Source of the DNA: an uncultured Anaerolineae bacterium
GTDB taxonomy: Bacteria > Chloroflexota > Anaerolineae > Anaerolineales > Villigracilaceae
Length of the DNA stretch: 36,959 nt
Assembly (NCBI GenBank): GCA_903910795.1
Contig: CAIWAX010000139.1
Location: forward strand, 1 to 36,959
Direction: 5' to 3'
The notes under the pieces are model-generated. The model was given only the letters and a program-made list of their open reading frames with translations. It searched no databases and had not been told where the DNA came from. Positions within the stretch are counted from its first letter, which is position 1; each line of letters opens with the position of its first letter. Below are positions 15,671 to 23,536 of this stretch, piece by piece. Position numbers and translations under genes: made by a program.

Positions 15671-17255
15671 ATTTTGATCCCAGTCGTCTTTGCACCGCAT
15701 CCAGCAACATGCGGACTTCGGAGACCTTGAGCAGCAGCAAACCAGCCGCGTACACCAGCCCGCCGACTGCCACGCCTCCCACTCCAATTAACCAGGGGTT
15801 CATCCCATTGGTAAACATCATCCAAATCAGGATTGACACACACATCGCCAGTGCCGCCAGGCTGTACTGGCCCACACCGCGCAAGATGTGCCCACCCTCA
15901 ATACCACCCAGCCTTCTGCGCATAAAGTAAACCAGGGTGCCCGCTTCCAGCGCAGTTGCCAGCGAATTGGCCAGCGCCAGCCCGCCGTGCGGCATCCAAC
16001 CAATCGAAGAGAACAGGGCTGCGAAGCCAAAGCTAAAAACCGCGTTCAATCCCATGGCAGCCACCCCCACACTGACGGGGGTCTGGGTATCATGCAGGGC
16101 GTAAAAGGCGCGCGACAGGATCTCCACCACAGCGTGCCCTACCAGACCGGCGGTGTACCACAGCAGGGCCCAGGCCACCATGTCGGTGGATTGTTGCCCG
16201 AACTGGCCGCGTTCAAACAACATGGCGGTGACCGGCTCGCGCAGCAAAATCAGCCCCAGGCTGGCGGGAATGGAGAGCAGCAGCACGCCACGCAGGGTGG
16301 CGGCCAGTGAAAAACGCATCTCATCGCGTTCGCCGCGCGCCACTTGGGCCGAAAAAGTCGGCAGGGCCGCCGTGGCGATGGCCTGCGCGATCACAAACAG
16401 CGGCATGGTCATGACCATGCGCGCCACGTTGATGGCTGACAGGCTGCCCTCGCCCTGCCCGGAGGCGATCATGGCGTTGATCACAAAGTTGATCTGCACA
16501 GCCGCCACGCCCAGCAGGCGCGGCGCCATCAGACGGCCCACTTCGCGCACAGCCGGGTTATCCAGCCCGAAGCTAAGGGAGTATTTCCGGCCTTCCAGGC
16601 GCAGCAAGTCCGGGAGCTGCACAGCCAGGTGCATGAGCGCGCCCAACACATAGCCCCAGGCCAGCCCGCGGATGCCCATGCCCGGCACGAACAGGAAGAT
16701 GCCGATGATCCAGCCGACCCAGTTGAAGACCGGGGCCAGGGCGGGCATCCAGAATTTCTGGTGGGTGTTCAGAATGCCCATCACCAGACCGCTGAATCCA
16801 AAGATGGCCGGGGCGATCAGAATGATGCGCAGCAGGTCAACTGTCAGCGATGCCAGGGTTGGGTCGAGATCGGGTTTGAAGACAAAGATGACGTGCGTGA
16901 CCAGAACGGGCGCAAACCAGGCCGCGATGGCGCTGACCAGGCTGAGTGCCAGGATGACCAGGTTGGTAATGGCCGAAGCCAGCCGCCAGGCATCCACGCG
17001 GTCTTCCTTTGCGAGGAAGCCGGTGAAGGTAGGAATAAAGGCGGAGGCCAGCGCACCGCCAGCCAGCAGGTTGAATAACAGGTCGGGAAAGGTGGCGGCG
17101 GCGTAAAACGCATCCAGTGAGGCGCTTGTGCCAAAGGCGCGCGAAACCAATATCTGGCGCACCAGGCCAACCACGTTGCTTAAAACAAAAGCCAGCATGA
17201 CCGTCCCGGCGGCGCGGGCGATCTGGCGGTTGGCAGAGGCGCTCTTTGCATTCAC
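15669..17255 (-). CDS. murJ: Lipid II flippase MurJ
   Basis: 528 aa, polytopic membrane protein with about 14 helices, the MVF/MATE-like fold. Typical MurJ elements are VGLVRQILVSRAFGTS near the N-terminus, DAFYAAATFPDLLFNLLAGG and ALASAFIPTFTGFLAKE. It moves the peptidoglycan precursor lipid II across the cytoplasmic membrane. The likely start is GTG at 17255: a TATAAT lies only 8 nt upstream, so the mRNA would be nearly leaderless. The gene is monocistronic between a PLD gene (divergent) and a shared terminator. uppP, also in the undecaprenyl lipid cycle, lies about 18 kb away in this window. Confidence 0.95.
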   Translation of the reverse strand: MNAKSASANRQIARAAGTVMLAFVLSNVVGLVRQILVSRAFGTSASLDAFYAAATFPDLLFNLLAGGALASAFIPTFTGFLAKEDRVDAWRLASAITNLVILALSLVSAIAAWFAPVLVTHVIFVFKPDLDPTLASLTVDLLRIILIAPAIFGFSGLVMGILNTHQKFWMPALAPVFNWVGWIIGIFLFVPGMGIRGLAWGYVLGALMHLAVQLPDLLRLEGRKYSLSFGLDNPAVREVGRLMAPRLLGVAAVQINFVINAMIASGQGEGSLSAINVARMVMTMPLFVIAQAIATAALPTFSAQVARGERDEMRFSLAATLRGVLLLSIPASLGLILLREPVTAMLFERGQFGQQSTDMVAWALLWYTAGLVGHAVVEILSRAFYALHDTQTPVSVGVAAMGLNAVFSFGFAALFSSIGWMPHGGLALANSLATALEAGTLVYFMRRRLGGIEGGHILRGVGQYSLAALAMCVSILIWMMFTNGMNPWLIGVGGVAVGGLVYAAGLLLLKVSEVRMLLDAVQRRLGSK

Positions 17256-17263
17256 GAGTGGGG

Positions 17264-17269
17264 ATTATA
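17264..17269 (-). promoter_or_regulatory. -10 box of murJ
   Basis: A perfect TATAAT on the minus strand; its downstream edge is 8 nt from the GTG start of murJ. A TTGTAA lies about 19 bp further upstream as a possible -35 element. The predicted transcript starts within 1-3 nt of the start codon. Confidence 0.6.
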
Positions 17270-17412
17270 CCTCTTCAATCTCGATGGTTTACAATCAGCC
17301 CGTCATGCGCCTGTGCAGTTTGATAAAATGTCAGCGTGAAAGTTTTTTCCACAGGTGAAGTTGTGGCGGATGACCAATTATTTTTGTAGTCTATTTGTAT
17401 AGAGGTTTGAAG

Positions 17413-18672
17413 ATGTGCTTATCCCCGCGCTTGCGTGTTGATTCCATATCGAACGATTTGCTTGGCAAATCGTGGGTACTTTCCATGAACCGGATCAGCC
17501 AGTCATTCTCTTACCGGATCGGGCTGCTGGTCTGCGTATTAAGCCTGGCTTTGCAATCCTGCGCGGCTGCGCAGGCGGTTCTGACACCCCCCGTGGAAAC
17601 CCGGCCTACGGGCAGCCCCTCTGCGCCCGCCGTCCCAACCCTGCTGCCGCCCGGCTCACAGATCAGCCTTCCCATGAAAACGGGCTATGGTATGCGCGGC
17701 TCGTTTTACGAGCTGTACTTCACCGATCCATTCAACCCGGCTTCTGCCAATGAGGAAGGCGGCCCGGATGCGCCGCTGGCCGCGGCCATCAACGCCGCCC
17801 GGGTCTCGGTGGATGTGGCGGCCTATAGCCTCAGCCTGTATTCCGTTGAGCAGGCGCTGATCGGAGCCAATAAACGCGGTGTGCGGGTACGCATGGTCAT
17901 GGAAAGCGATAATATGAGCGACCCGGTGCCCCAGGAGCTCAAGAATGCCGGCATCCCGATCGTGGGGGATAACCGGCCAGGCCTGATGCACAATAAATTC
18001 ATGGTGATCGATCATTTCGAGGTTTGGACAGGTTCAATGAACTTTACGACTTCCGGCACCTATCAGGATAACAATAACCTGATTCGCATCCGTTCCAGCA
18101 AGGTAGCCGTAGACTACACGACAGAATTTGAAGAAATGTTTGTGGATAACTTCTTTGGCCCGGACGCGATCGCGAACACACCCTACCCGCAGGTGACGGT
18201 CGATCAGGTGCCGATGGAAGTGTATTTTTCCCCCGATGATCATGTCGCCCGGCGTATCGCGGCCTTGCTGCGAGCGGCCAACTCCAGTATTTACTTCCTG
18301 GCTTATTCTTTCACGGCCAACGATTTTGGCGACATTATCCGCCAAAAGGCGCAGGATGGGCTAAAGGTGGCGGGCGTGATGGACGAATCCCAGATCAGGC
18401 TGGATACCGGCACCGAATATGATGCCTTTGCCAAGGATGCGCTGCCGGTTTATCCGGATGGCAACGCCGGGTTGATGCACCACAAGGTGATCATCATCGA
18501 CAATGAAATTGTCATCACCGGCTCGTATAACTTTACGGCCAGCGCCGAGCGCACCAACGATGAGAATGTCGTGATTTTCTTCGATAAACAGCTTGCTGCC
18601 GATTATATGGCCGAGTTTCAGCGCGTGTTTGACGAGGCGCCCAAGATCAAGGGCGGCACCTCGATGCGCTAG
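17413..18672 (+). CDS. Phospholipase D-family lipoprotein with two HKD motifs
   Basis: 419 aa from the ATG at 17413, which has AGAGG 7 nt upstream. A start at 17485 (395 aa) would give a more normal signal peptide. The lipobox is LALQSC, followed by a Pro-rich linker. Two PLD domains follow: the first has MHNKFMVIDHFEVWTGSMNF, the second MHHKVIIIDNEIVITGSYNF, both complete HxKxxxxD motifs. Such proteins hydrolyse phosphodiesters of lipids or DNA (Nuc-like); the lipoprotein signal puts it on the cell surface. A family A repeat (17445-17486) lies between the two candidate starts and ends on the second ATG, so it either encodes part of the N-terminus or forms the 5' leader. Confidence 0.9.
   Translation: MCLSPRLRVDSISNDLLGKSWVLSMNRISQSFSYRIGLLVCVLSLALQSCAAAQAVLTPPVETRPTGSPSAPAVPTLLPPGSQISLPMKTGYGMRGSFYELYFTDPFNPASANEEGGPDAPLAAAINAARVSVDVAAYSLSLYSVEQALIGANKRGVRVRMVMESDNMSDPVPQELKNAGIPIVGDNRPGLMHNKFMVIDHFEVWTGSMNFTTSGTYQDNNNLIRIRSSKVAVDYTTEFEEMFVDNFFGPDAIANTPYPQVTVDQVPMEVYFSPDDHVARRIAALLRAANSSIYFLAYSFTANDFGDIIRQKAQDGLKVAGVMDESQIRLDTGTEYDAFAKDALPVYPDGNAGLMHHKVIIIDNEIVITGSYNFTASAERTNDENVVIFFDKQLAADYMAEFQRVFDEAPKIKGGTSMR
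17445..17486 (+). repeat. Family A repeat, hairpin form, at the PLD gene start
   Basis: Reads CATATCGAAC, hairpin arms GATTTGC and GCAAATC around TTG, then GTGGGTACTTTCCAT. The final AT begins the internal ATG at 17485. In the frame from 17413 it encodes NDLLGKSWVLS, nearly the same peptide (NDSLNKSWALS) that another copy encodes in the DUF5667 protein at 19884-20855. Confidence 0.92.
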
Positions 18673-18765
18673 TCAGGGACTGGCTTGTTGGCGGCCTAAA
18701 ACGACTCTACCGTTTTGAGTACCAGCAGTTCCCGCGTATTGGGTCGCATAGACTCGCTTGCGAAA

Positions 18766-19074
18766 TCAGGCCGGTAACCCGCCGATTATTTCCAATTCCT
18801 GCCCGCGCGCCGGCATACCATCCAGAATTGGAAAGGCTTTTTTGATCAATCCCTGGACATCCTGCAGTTTGAGGGAATTGTCATGATCTTCCTGGCTATC
18901 CCAAATTTCCGTTACGAAAATGGCCTCCGGTTCCGCCGGGGTACGGCTGACCACATACAGGCGACAGCCTTTGACTTTCATCACCAGTTTTGAGGCTTCC
19001 ACCAGGATATCCGTCAGTTTTTCTGCCTGGCCTGTTTTGGCTGCTAATTTCCCATGATACAAATAATTTGCCAT
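18766..19074 (-). CDS. ABM-family (antibiotic biosynthesis monooxygenase) protein
   Basis: 102 aa from the ATG at 19074, which has GGAG about 9 nt upstream. The ferredoxin-like ABM fold shows as NYLYHGKLAAKTGQAEKLTD, then LVMKVKGCRLYVVSRT and IFVTEIWDSQEDHDNSLKL. Members act as small dimeric monooxygenases or quinol-modifying enzymes; many have unknown substrates. It is monocistronic and divergent from the ECF sigma factor gene, with a palindrome in the shared upstream region. Confidence 0.88.
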   Translation of the reverse strand: MANYLYHGKLAAKTGQAEKLTDILVEASKLVMKVKGCRLYVVSRTPAEPEAIFVTEIWDSQEDHDNSLKLQDVQGLIKKAFPILDGMPARGQELEIIGGLPA

Positions 19075-19155
19075 ACCATTGCTCTCCGTTTTTGATTTGT
19101 GGATATTCAAGGCTTTTGGATAAATCAGCGTTTATTTATCGGCTTAGCCCAAGCC

Positions 19156-19170
19156 TATCATATTATGATA
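19156..19170. promoter_or_regulatory. Palindrome in the ABM/sigma-factor divergent region
   Basis: TATCATA and TATGATA form a perfect 15-bp inverted repeat around a central T. Next to it lies a second short inverted repeat, GGCTT/AAGCC (19141-19155), and the direct repeat CCGTAGGG occurs at about 19191 and 19213. The set looks like an operator region between the two divergent genes; the binding protein is unknown. Confidence 0.45.
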
Positions 19171-19296
19171 TCCAAAAGTCTGCGAGAATCCGTAGGGCAG
19201 GCGTAACTTTTCCGTAGGGGAAACGACTAATAATATGAATCCAATTTGACTCAAAAACTTGATCGGTCTCTCCAGGAGTTCATCAGGCAGGACGCG

Positions 19297-19887
19297 ATGG
19301 TATACTCAACCAATCCCAAAACACAACAGGGTTTTTTGAATTCCATCATGTCTTTGCCCGCCAAAAACGAACTTGAAGGCTTGCAGCAGCTTGACCCTCA
19401 GGCGATCAGCGCAGTATATGACCGATACTTTCCGGATGTTTACCGGTTTGTACGTTACCGCTTGAACGATGAACACCTGGCGGAAGATATCGCCAGCGAC
19501 GCTTTTGTGCGGCTGCTGGAGGCTGTCAGATCGGGGCGCGGGCCTCAAACCAATATCAAGGCCTGGCTGCTGGCGACCGCCTCACATATCGTGGTAGATC
19601 ATCAGCGCAAAGCCTACCGCCGCCCGGAAAACGAATTACCCGAGAGCGCCCCGGATGCCGCGCCTGGCCCCGTCACACAACAGGAGCAGCGTGAACGCGA
19701 GCGCAGTTTGAAAAAGGCGCTGGCCGCTCTGACCGAAGAACAACAAAGTGTGATCGCGATGCGTTTCAACCTGGGTTATTCGCTGGAAGAAACCGCCGCT
19801 CTTTTAAAGAAAAATGTAAACTCAGTCAAACAACTTCAATTCCGAGCTCTCGCCGCGCTTAAACGCGCACTGGGTGAGATATTATGA
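19297..19887 (+). CDS. ECF RNA polymerase sigma factor
   Basis: 196 aa from the ATG at 19297 (AGGA 5 nt upstream). A TTG at 19246 would add 17 residues and an ATG at 19348 would remove 17. Region 2 is LDPQAISAVYDRYFPDVYRF with HLAEDIASDAFVRLLEAV and IKAWLLATASHIVVDHQRK. A charged linker follows, then region 4 is ALAALTEEQQSVIAMRFNLG with YSLEETAALLKKNVNSVKQL. Such factors direct polymerase to a small regulon and are held by a partner protein. The stop overlaps the start of the next gene (ATGA), so that product is the expected anti-sigma factor. Confidence 0.92.
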   Translation: MVYSTNPKTQQGFLNSIMSLPAKNELEGLQQLDPQAISAVYDRYFPDVYRFVRYRLNDEHLAEDIASDAFVRLLEAVRSGRGPQTNIKAWLLATASHIVVDHQRKAYRRPENELPESAPDAAPGPVTQQEQRERERSLKKALAALTEEQQSVIAMRFNLGYSLEETAALLKKNVNSVKQLQFRALAALKRALGEIL

Positions 19888-20855
19888 CCAGCCAAAAACT
19901 TTACGATGCCCTTGAAATTTGCCTGCAGGCCCTCGACCATGGAGCGGATATGGAATCGTGCCTGGCGCTTTTCCCCCCACTGGCTGATGATCTGCGCCCC
20001 TTGCTGACGACCGCGCTCCAGGCCCGTACTGATGGGGTTCTGGAAGTGCCCGCGGGTGCAGCGCGGCGCGGCAAGGCGCGGGTTTTGCAGGCCGCGGCCG
20101 AAATGCGCGAACAGGCGGCTTCGAAACCGGCTCGCCCGGCCCTGCGCCGCTGGCAAAACGGCTGGCCAGGCACGCGCATTTTCCGGCTGGTAATCACCAC
20201 GGTTGCCATGCTGGCCTTCCTGCTGACGGGCGGCACCGGGCTGGTCGGCGCCGCCAGCAGTTCGCTGCCTGGCGACCATCTCTATCCGGTCAAACGCAGT
20301 TGGGAGGATGTGCGCCTGTTTTTGGTATTCAATCCCAATGAACGGATGCAGCTTGAACAGGAGTTTGAGCAGGAACGCTTTCAGGAAATTGAAGAGTTGT
20401 ACACTGCCAAACGGGTTGCGAAAGTGAACTTTCAGGGTCAGTTACAGACCCGCAGCAACGGTGATTGGGTAGTTGGTGGATTGGATGTGAGCGTCAATGG
20501 AAATGCCACCCCACAGGCTGGTATCGTCTCCGGCGTAACAGTGCAGGTGATCGGCGAAACAGATAACGGCGTGATCAAGGCTGAACAAATCATCCTGATA
20601 ATCACCCCGACTGTGATCCCCGAGAACAGCCCAACTATTTCACCCAGTTCCACGCTGGCGCCAACCATTCAACCAACTGCCGCCCCAACGGAAATGGAAA
20701 ACACGCCCCAGCCCACCAAGAACACTGAATTGCCGGCCTTAACGAACGATTCGCTAAACAAATCGTGGGCACTTTCCAGCGACCCCGCCCAAACACGCCG
20801 CCCGGCGGCTGCCCGCACTTCCGAGAACGGTGGGGATACGCAGGACGGCGAGTAA
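19884..20855 (+). CDS. DUF5667-type membrane protein, putative anti-sigma factor
   Basis: 323 aa, starting at the ATGA overlap with the ECF gene. The N-terminal 85 residues are cytoplasmic (LYDALEICLQALDHGADMES, LFPPLADDLRPLL). One membrane helix follows (about residues 92-115, LVITTVAMLAFLLTGGTGLV). Outside it comes the DUF5667 segment SSLPGDHLYPVKRSWEDVRL with FEQERFQEIEELY, and then a small beta domain like DUF5666 (VNFQGQLQTRSNGDWVVGG). The tail is Thr/Pro-rich. Operon position and topology suggest an anti-sigma factor, although no zinc-type ASD motif is seen. A family A repeat (20741-20779) encodes NDSLNKSWALSS in the tail. Confidence 0.82.
   Translation: MTSQKLYDALEICLQALDHGADMESCLALFPPLADDLRPLLTTALQARTDGVLEVPAGAARRGKARVLQAAAEMREQAASKPARPALRRWQNGWPGTRIFRLVITTVAMLAFLLTGGTGLVGAASSSLPGDHLYPVKRSWEDVRLFLVFNPNERMQLEQEFEQERFQEIEELYTAKRVAKVNFQGQLQTRSNGDWVVGGLDVSVNGNATPQAGIVSGVTVQVIGETDNGVIKAEQIILIITPTVIPENSPTISPSSTLAPTIQPTAAPTEMENTPQPTKNTELPALTNDSLNKSWALSSDPAQTRRPAAARTSENGGDTQDGE
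20741..20779 (+). repeat. Family A repeat, diverged, in the DUF5667 gene tail
   Basis: Reads AACGAAC, then GATTCGCTAAACAAATC, then GTGGGCACTTTCCA. The hairpin arms have decayed (GATTCGC against AAATC) but the reading frame is kept, giving NDSLNKSWALSS. Confidence 0.78.
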
Positions 20856-20876
20856 ACCAGCCGCGCCTACCTCGCG

Positions 20877-21395
20877 CTACAAAACCCAGGCCCACACCAC
20901 CCAAAGCCCGATCATCGCCACCCCGAGCGCGAATTCCGCCAGGAAGGTCCAGCCGGAACCGACCAGCCAGCCCTTGAGCGAGGCCAGGGCTTTGCGTGCA
21001 TCCCGCAGCCGCCAGTATTCGGCGCCGTACAGCGCCAGCGGGATGATGAACAGGGCCGCGATAGGTGTCAAGAACAGACTGGAAACCAATCCAGCCGCAT
21101 AGCTCAGGCCAATTGACTGCCAGGTGGTTCCAGTTTCGCGCAGCTTTTTGGTGATGATGATATTTTCAACAAAGAAGTCGATGATCATCAGGATGGTGAT
21201 CAACCCAAACACCAGCCAGGCCCAAGCTCCCGCCCGCCCGGCCAAATATTCAGCCAGGCCGTAGACCAGCGCTGCCAGCCAGATGACCTCTACCCCCGGG
21301 AAAATGGGGATGACCAGGCCCGCCAATCCGACCAGCATAAAGATCAGCGTCAGCCACTGCAAAAGAAATTCACCCACCACGGGCAGGTTTGTCAT
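20877..21395 (-). CDS. DUF456 family membrane protein
   Basis: 172 aa from the ATG at 21395; the frame extends upstream into the serS 3' end and is unlikely there. Four to five membrane helices are rich in Gly and Ala. Family elements are FMLVGLAGLVIPIFPGVEVI near the N-terminus and SIGLSYAAGLVSSLFLTPIA further on. DUF456 proteins have glycine-zipper helices and no established function. The gene is convergent with the DUF5667 gene (21 bp apart) and lies 64 bp downstream of serS on the same strand. Confidence 0.88.
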   Translation of the reverse strand: MTNLPVVGEFLLQWLTLIFMLVGLAGLVIPIFPGVEVIWLAALVYGLAEYLAGRAGAWAWLVFGLITILMIIDFFVENIIITKKLRETGTTWQSIGLSYAAGLVSSLFLTPIAALFIIPLALYGAEYWRLRDARKALASLKGWLVGSGWTFLAEFALGVAMIGLWVVWAWVL

Positions 21396-21420
21396 ATTAA
21401 TGATTTGCCCAGTACTTATT

Positions 21421-21453
21421 ACACCGGAACAGGTTTTTACCCTGTTCCGGTGT
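21421..21453. terminator. Hairpin after serS
   Basis: The arms ACACCGGAACAGG (21421-21433) and CCTGTTCCGGTGT (21441-21453) form a perfect 13-bp stem. The T-rich tail (TTTGTTTTT) lies on the plus-strand side, not on the serS side, so efficient termination of serS is uncertain and read-through into DUF456 is possible. Confidence 0.65.
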
Positions 21454-21459
21454 TTGTTT

Positions 21460-22731
21460 TTAGCGTATGACGTCGATGCCGCCCATCCAGGGACGCAGTA
21501 CTTCAGGCACCACGATCGAGCCATCGGCCTGCTGATAATTTTCCATGACGGCGATCAACGTGCGCGGCAGCCCCAGCCCCGAGCCGTTCAGGGTGTGCAG
21601 CAGGCGGGTCTTGCCGCCATCCGTGGGCCGGTACTTGATGTTGGCGCGCCGCGACTGGAAATCGGTGTCGTTCGAGACCGATGAGACCTCCAGCCATTCG
21701 TCGCAGCCCGGCGCCCAGACTTCCAGATCATAAGTCATGGTGGCGCCAAAGCCGATATCGCCGGTGCAAAGCTGCTTGACGCGGTAGGTCAGACCCAGCC
21801 CGGCGCAGGTGGCCTCGGCATCCTCGCGCATTTTCTGATGCATGACCTCCGAGTCTTCCGGCTTGCAGTAAATGTACATCTCCACTTTGTCGAACTGGTG
21901 ACCGCGCTTGATGCCGCGCACATCCCGCCCGGCGCTCATTTTCTCGCGGCGGAAGCACGGGGTATAGGCGGTGTAATAGCGCGGCAGGCTGGCTTCGTCC
22001 AGGACTTCATCCATGTGCAGACCGGTCAGCGGGATCTCGGCGGTGGGCACGAAGTAATAGTCTTCCTCGTGATCCTTGTACAGATTGTCGGCGAACTTGG
22101 GAAGTTGCCCGGCACCGTAGACCGTGGCGGTCTTGACCATGAAGGGCAGGTACTGTTCGCGGTAACCCTGTCCGCGGGTGTGCAGATCGAGCATCCAGGC
22201 GATCAAGGCGCGCTGCAGGCGCGCGCCCGCGCCGCTCAGCACATAAAAGCGCGAGCCGGTCAGCTTGCTGCCGCGTTCAAAGTCGATAATGCCCAGTTCC
22301 GGGCCAAGGTCCCAGTGCGGTTTGGGTGTGAAATCAAATTTCTTTGGCTCGCCGACCGTCTTGATGACGATGTTCTCGCTGTCGTCCACGCCGTAGGGCG
22401 TGCGCGGGTCGGGGATATTGGGCAGGATATCGGTCAAGGCTTTTAGCTCAGCATCCACCTCGCCGACCTGCTTGTCCAGCGCGGCGATCTTGTCTCCCAC
22501 CACGCGCATGGCCTCCACTTTGGCCTGGCGCTGGGCCGGGTCCTTCATCTGGCCGATCTCTTTCGAGACGGCGTTACGCTCAGCTTTGAGCGTCTCAACC
22601 TGCACCAGCAGGGCGCGGCGCTGTTCATCCAATTTAAGAATGGAATCGACTGGGGCCGGGTTGTCCTGGCGGTCGCGCAGGGCCTTGCGCACGATTTCGG
22701 GGTTTTCACGGATAAGATTGATGTCCAACAT
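21460..22731 (-). CDS. serS: Seryl-tRNA synthetase
   Basis: 423 aa from the ATG at 22731, with AGGAGGT 8 nt upstream. The N-terminal arm is a long coiled coil (about residues 25-105) that binds the variable arm of tRNA-Ser. Class II catalytic motifs follow: [30 protein letters not shown] with FDKVE (motif 2), and [20 protein letters not shown] (motif 3). The enzyme attaches serine to tRNA-Ser, and to tRNA-Sec where present. Expression is controlled by the serine T-box leader at 22750-23026. Confidence 0.98.
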   Translation of the reverse strand: MLDINLIRENPEIVRKALRDRQDNPAPVDSILKLDEQRRALLVQVETLKAERNAVSKEIGQMKDPAQRQAKVEAMRVVGDKIAALDKQVGEVDAELKALTDILPNIPDPRTPYGVDDSENIVIKTVGEPKKFDFTPKPHWDLGPELGIIDFERGSKLTGSRFYVLSGAGARLQRALIAWMLDLHTRGQGYREQYLPFMVKTATVYGAGQLPKFADNLYKDHEEDYYFVPTAEIPLTGLHMDEVLDEASLPRYYTAYTPCFRREKMSAGRDVRGIKRGHQFDKVEMYIYCKPEDSEVMHQKMREDAEATCAGLGLTYRVKQLCTGDIGFGATMTYDLEVWAPGCDEWLEVSSVSNDTDFQSRRANIKYRPTDGGKTRLLHTLNGSGLGLPRTLIAVMENYQQADGSIVVPEVLRPWMGGIDVIR

Positions 22732-22749
22732 GGTAGTACCTCCTGTACT

Positions 22750-23026
22750 AAGAAACAAATAACCGCCCCTCCTGTGCAGGACGAGGGGCGGCTCGTGGTA
22801 CCACCTGCGTTTACTCCCTGCCCGCGTGGGCGGGTGGGTGAGTCTCAGTTCGGGCTGTAACGGGCTACCCCGTCTCTCTTACAGCCGCGCGTGCGGCTCC
22901 TGCGAGAGCAACTGGCCGCGATTTTCGCAGCCACCGGAGGGGATTTCTTTGTTTGACCTGCCACCTCGCACCGACCGGCGGCTCTCTGGAAGGTTGGACA
23001 AATACTCGTCTCCGGGATATCTTTGT
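22750..23026 (-). ncRNA. Serine T-box leader of serS
   Basis: Read on the minus strand, the leader starts just after the promoter at 23033-23060. The base of Stem I pairs CCGGAG with CTCCGG. The specifier loop has ACGAGTA on its 5' side and GAAATCCC on its 3' side, flanked by TTTGT/ACAAA, so the specifier codon reads UCC (Ser) at 22941-22943. The conserved T-box sequence AGGTGGTACCACG lies at 22794-22806 and precedes the terminator arms GCCGCCCCTC and GAGGGGCGG (about 22763-22792), followed by TTATTTGTTTCTT. Uncharged tRNA-Ser should favour the antiterminator and allow serS transcription. Confidence 0.93.
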
Positions 23027-23032
23027 CTCTGG

Positions 23033-23060
23033 ATTATACGCCAGCGAAACGACGTGTCAA
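23033..23060 (-). promoter_or_regulatory. Sigma-70 type promoter of the T-box/serS unit
   Basis: On the minus strand, a perfect -35 TTGACA (23055-23060) and a perfect -10 TATAAT (23033-23038) are separated by 16 bp. The transcript would start near 23026, at the 5' end of the T-box leader. Confidence 0.88.
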
Positions 23061-23112
23061 GGTTGTAGAAATTGGAATTGATTTCATGTGCCGGGGTGTT
23101 AGCTTTTGTGCG

Positions 23113-23463
23113 CTACATTTTTCCGCCACCATGCCGATTGAACATATCCCCCATCACCACGCCTGCTATCCCGGGGGCCGGGGCGCTTGGCTGATCCAGA
23201 CCCATATAATCAATGGCGTCATCATTCATGCCATGAGTATGATAATCCTGGCGGCTGTACCCATTTGCGAAAACCTCGCTGCTGGCGGATGTCGGGGATG
23301 AAGCGCGAGATGAAGATACTGCCCACTTCACGGGCGCTTGCCAATGCAGGTTGGCTCGTGTAATAAGATAAAGAATGGCCAGGACCACCAGGCCCATCGA
23401 CGTCAGAATGAACAGCGCTACAGCCAGGATAAAACCCACGTTTTCGATTGTTTGAATATCCAT
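23113..23463 (-). CDS. Small single-pass membrane protein, unknown
   Basis: 116 aa. One strong N-terminal membrane helix (about residues 9-34, FILAVALFILTSMGLVVLAI) is followed by a polar, Ser/Ala-rich tail that ends in HGGGKM. The tail has no recognisable domain. There is only a weak Shine-Dalgarno-like AAGGGCC about 8 nt before the ATG. The gene sits between the T-box promoter and the methyltransferase gene, on the same strand as both. It is not recognised; the codon use and membrane segment favour a real gene. Confidence 0.6.
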   Translation of the reverse strand: MDIQTIENVGFILAVALFILTSMGLVVLAILYLITRANLHWQAPVKWAVSSSRASSPTSASSEVFANGYSRQDYHTHGMNDDAIDYMGLDQPSAPAPGIAGVVMGDMFNRHGGGKM

Positions 23464-23536
23464 GCGATTAGGCCCTTTTGTTATCGATCATCTCCGGTCA
23501 TTTCAGATTTCCGCCCGGGGATGCAGGTAGTGAATA

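Noticed and set aside
18698-18716. Terminator after the PLD gene
   Set aside because: AAAACG and CGTTTT can pair, but the loop region is poor and there is no T-run beyond the arm.
20438-20904. Minus-strand open frames antisense to the DUF5667 gene
   Set aside because: They are shadows of a gene that is supported by operon position, the ATGA overlap and domain matches.
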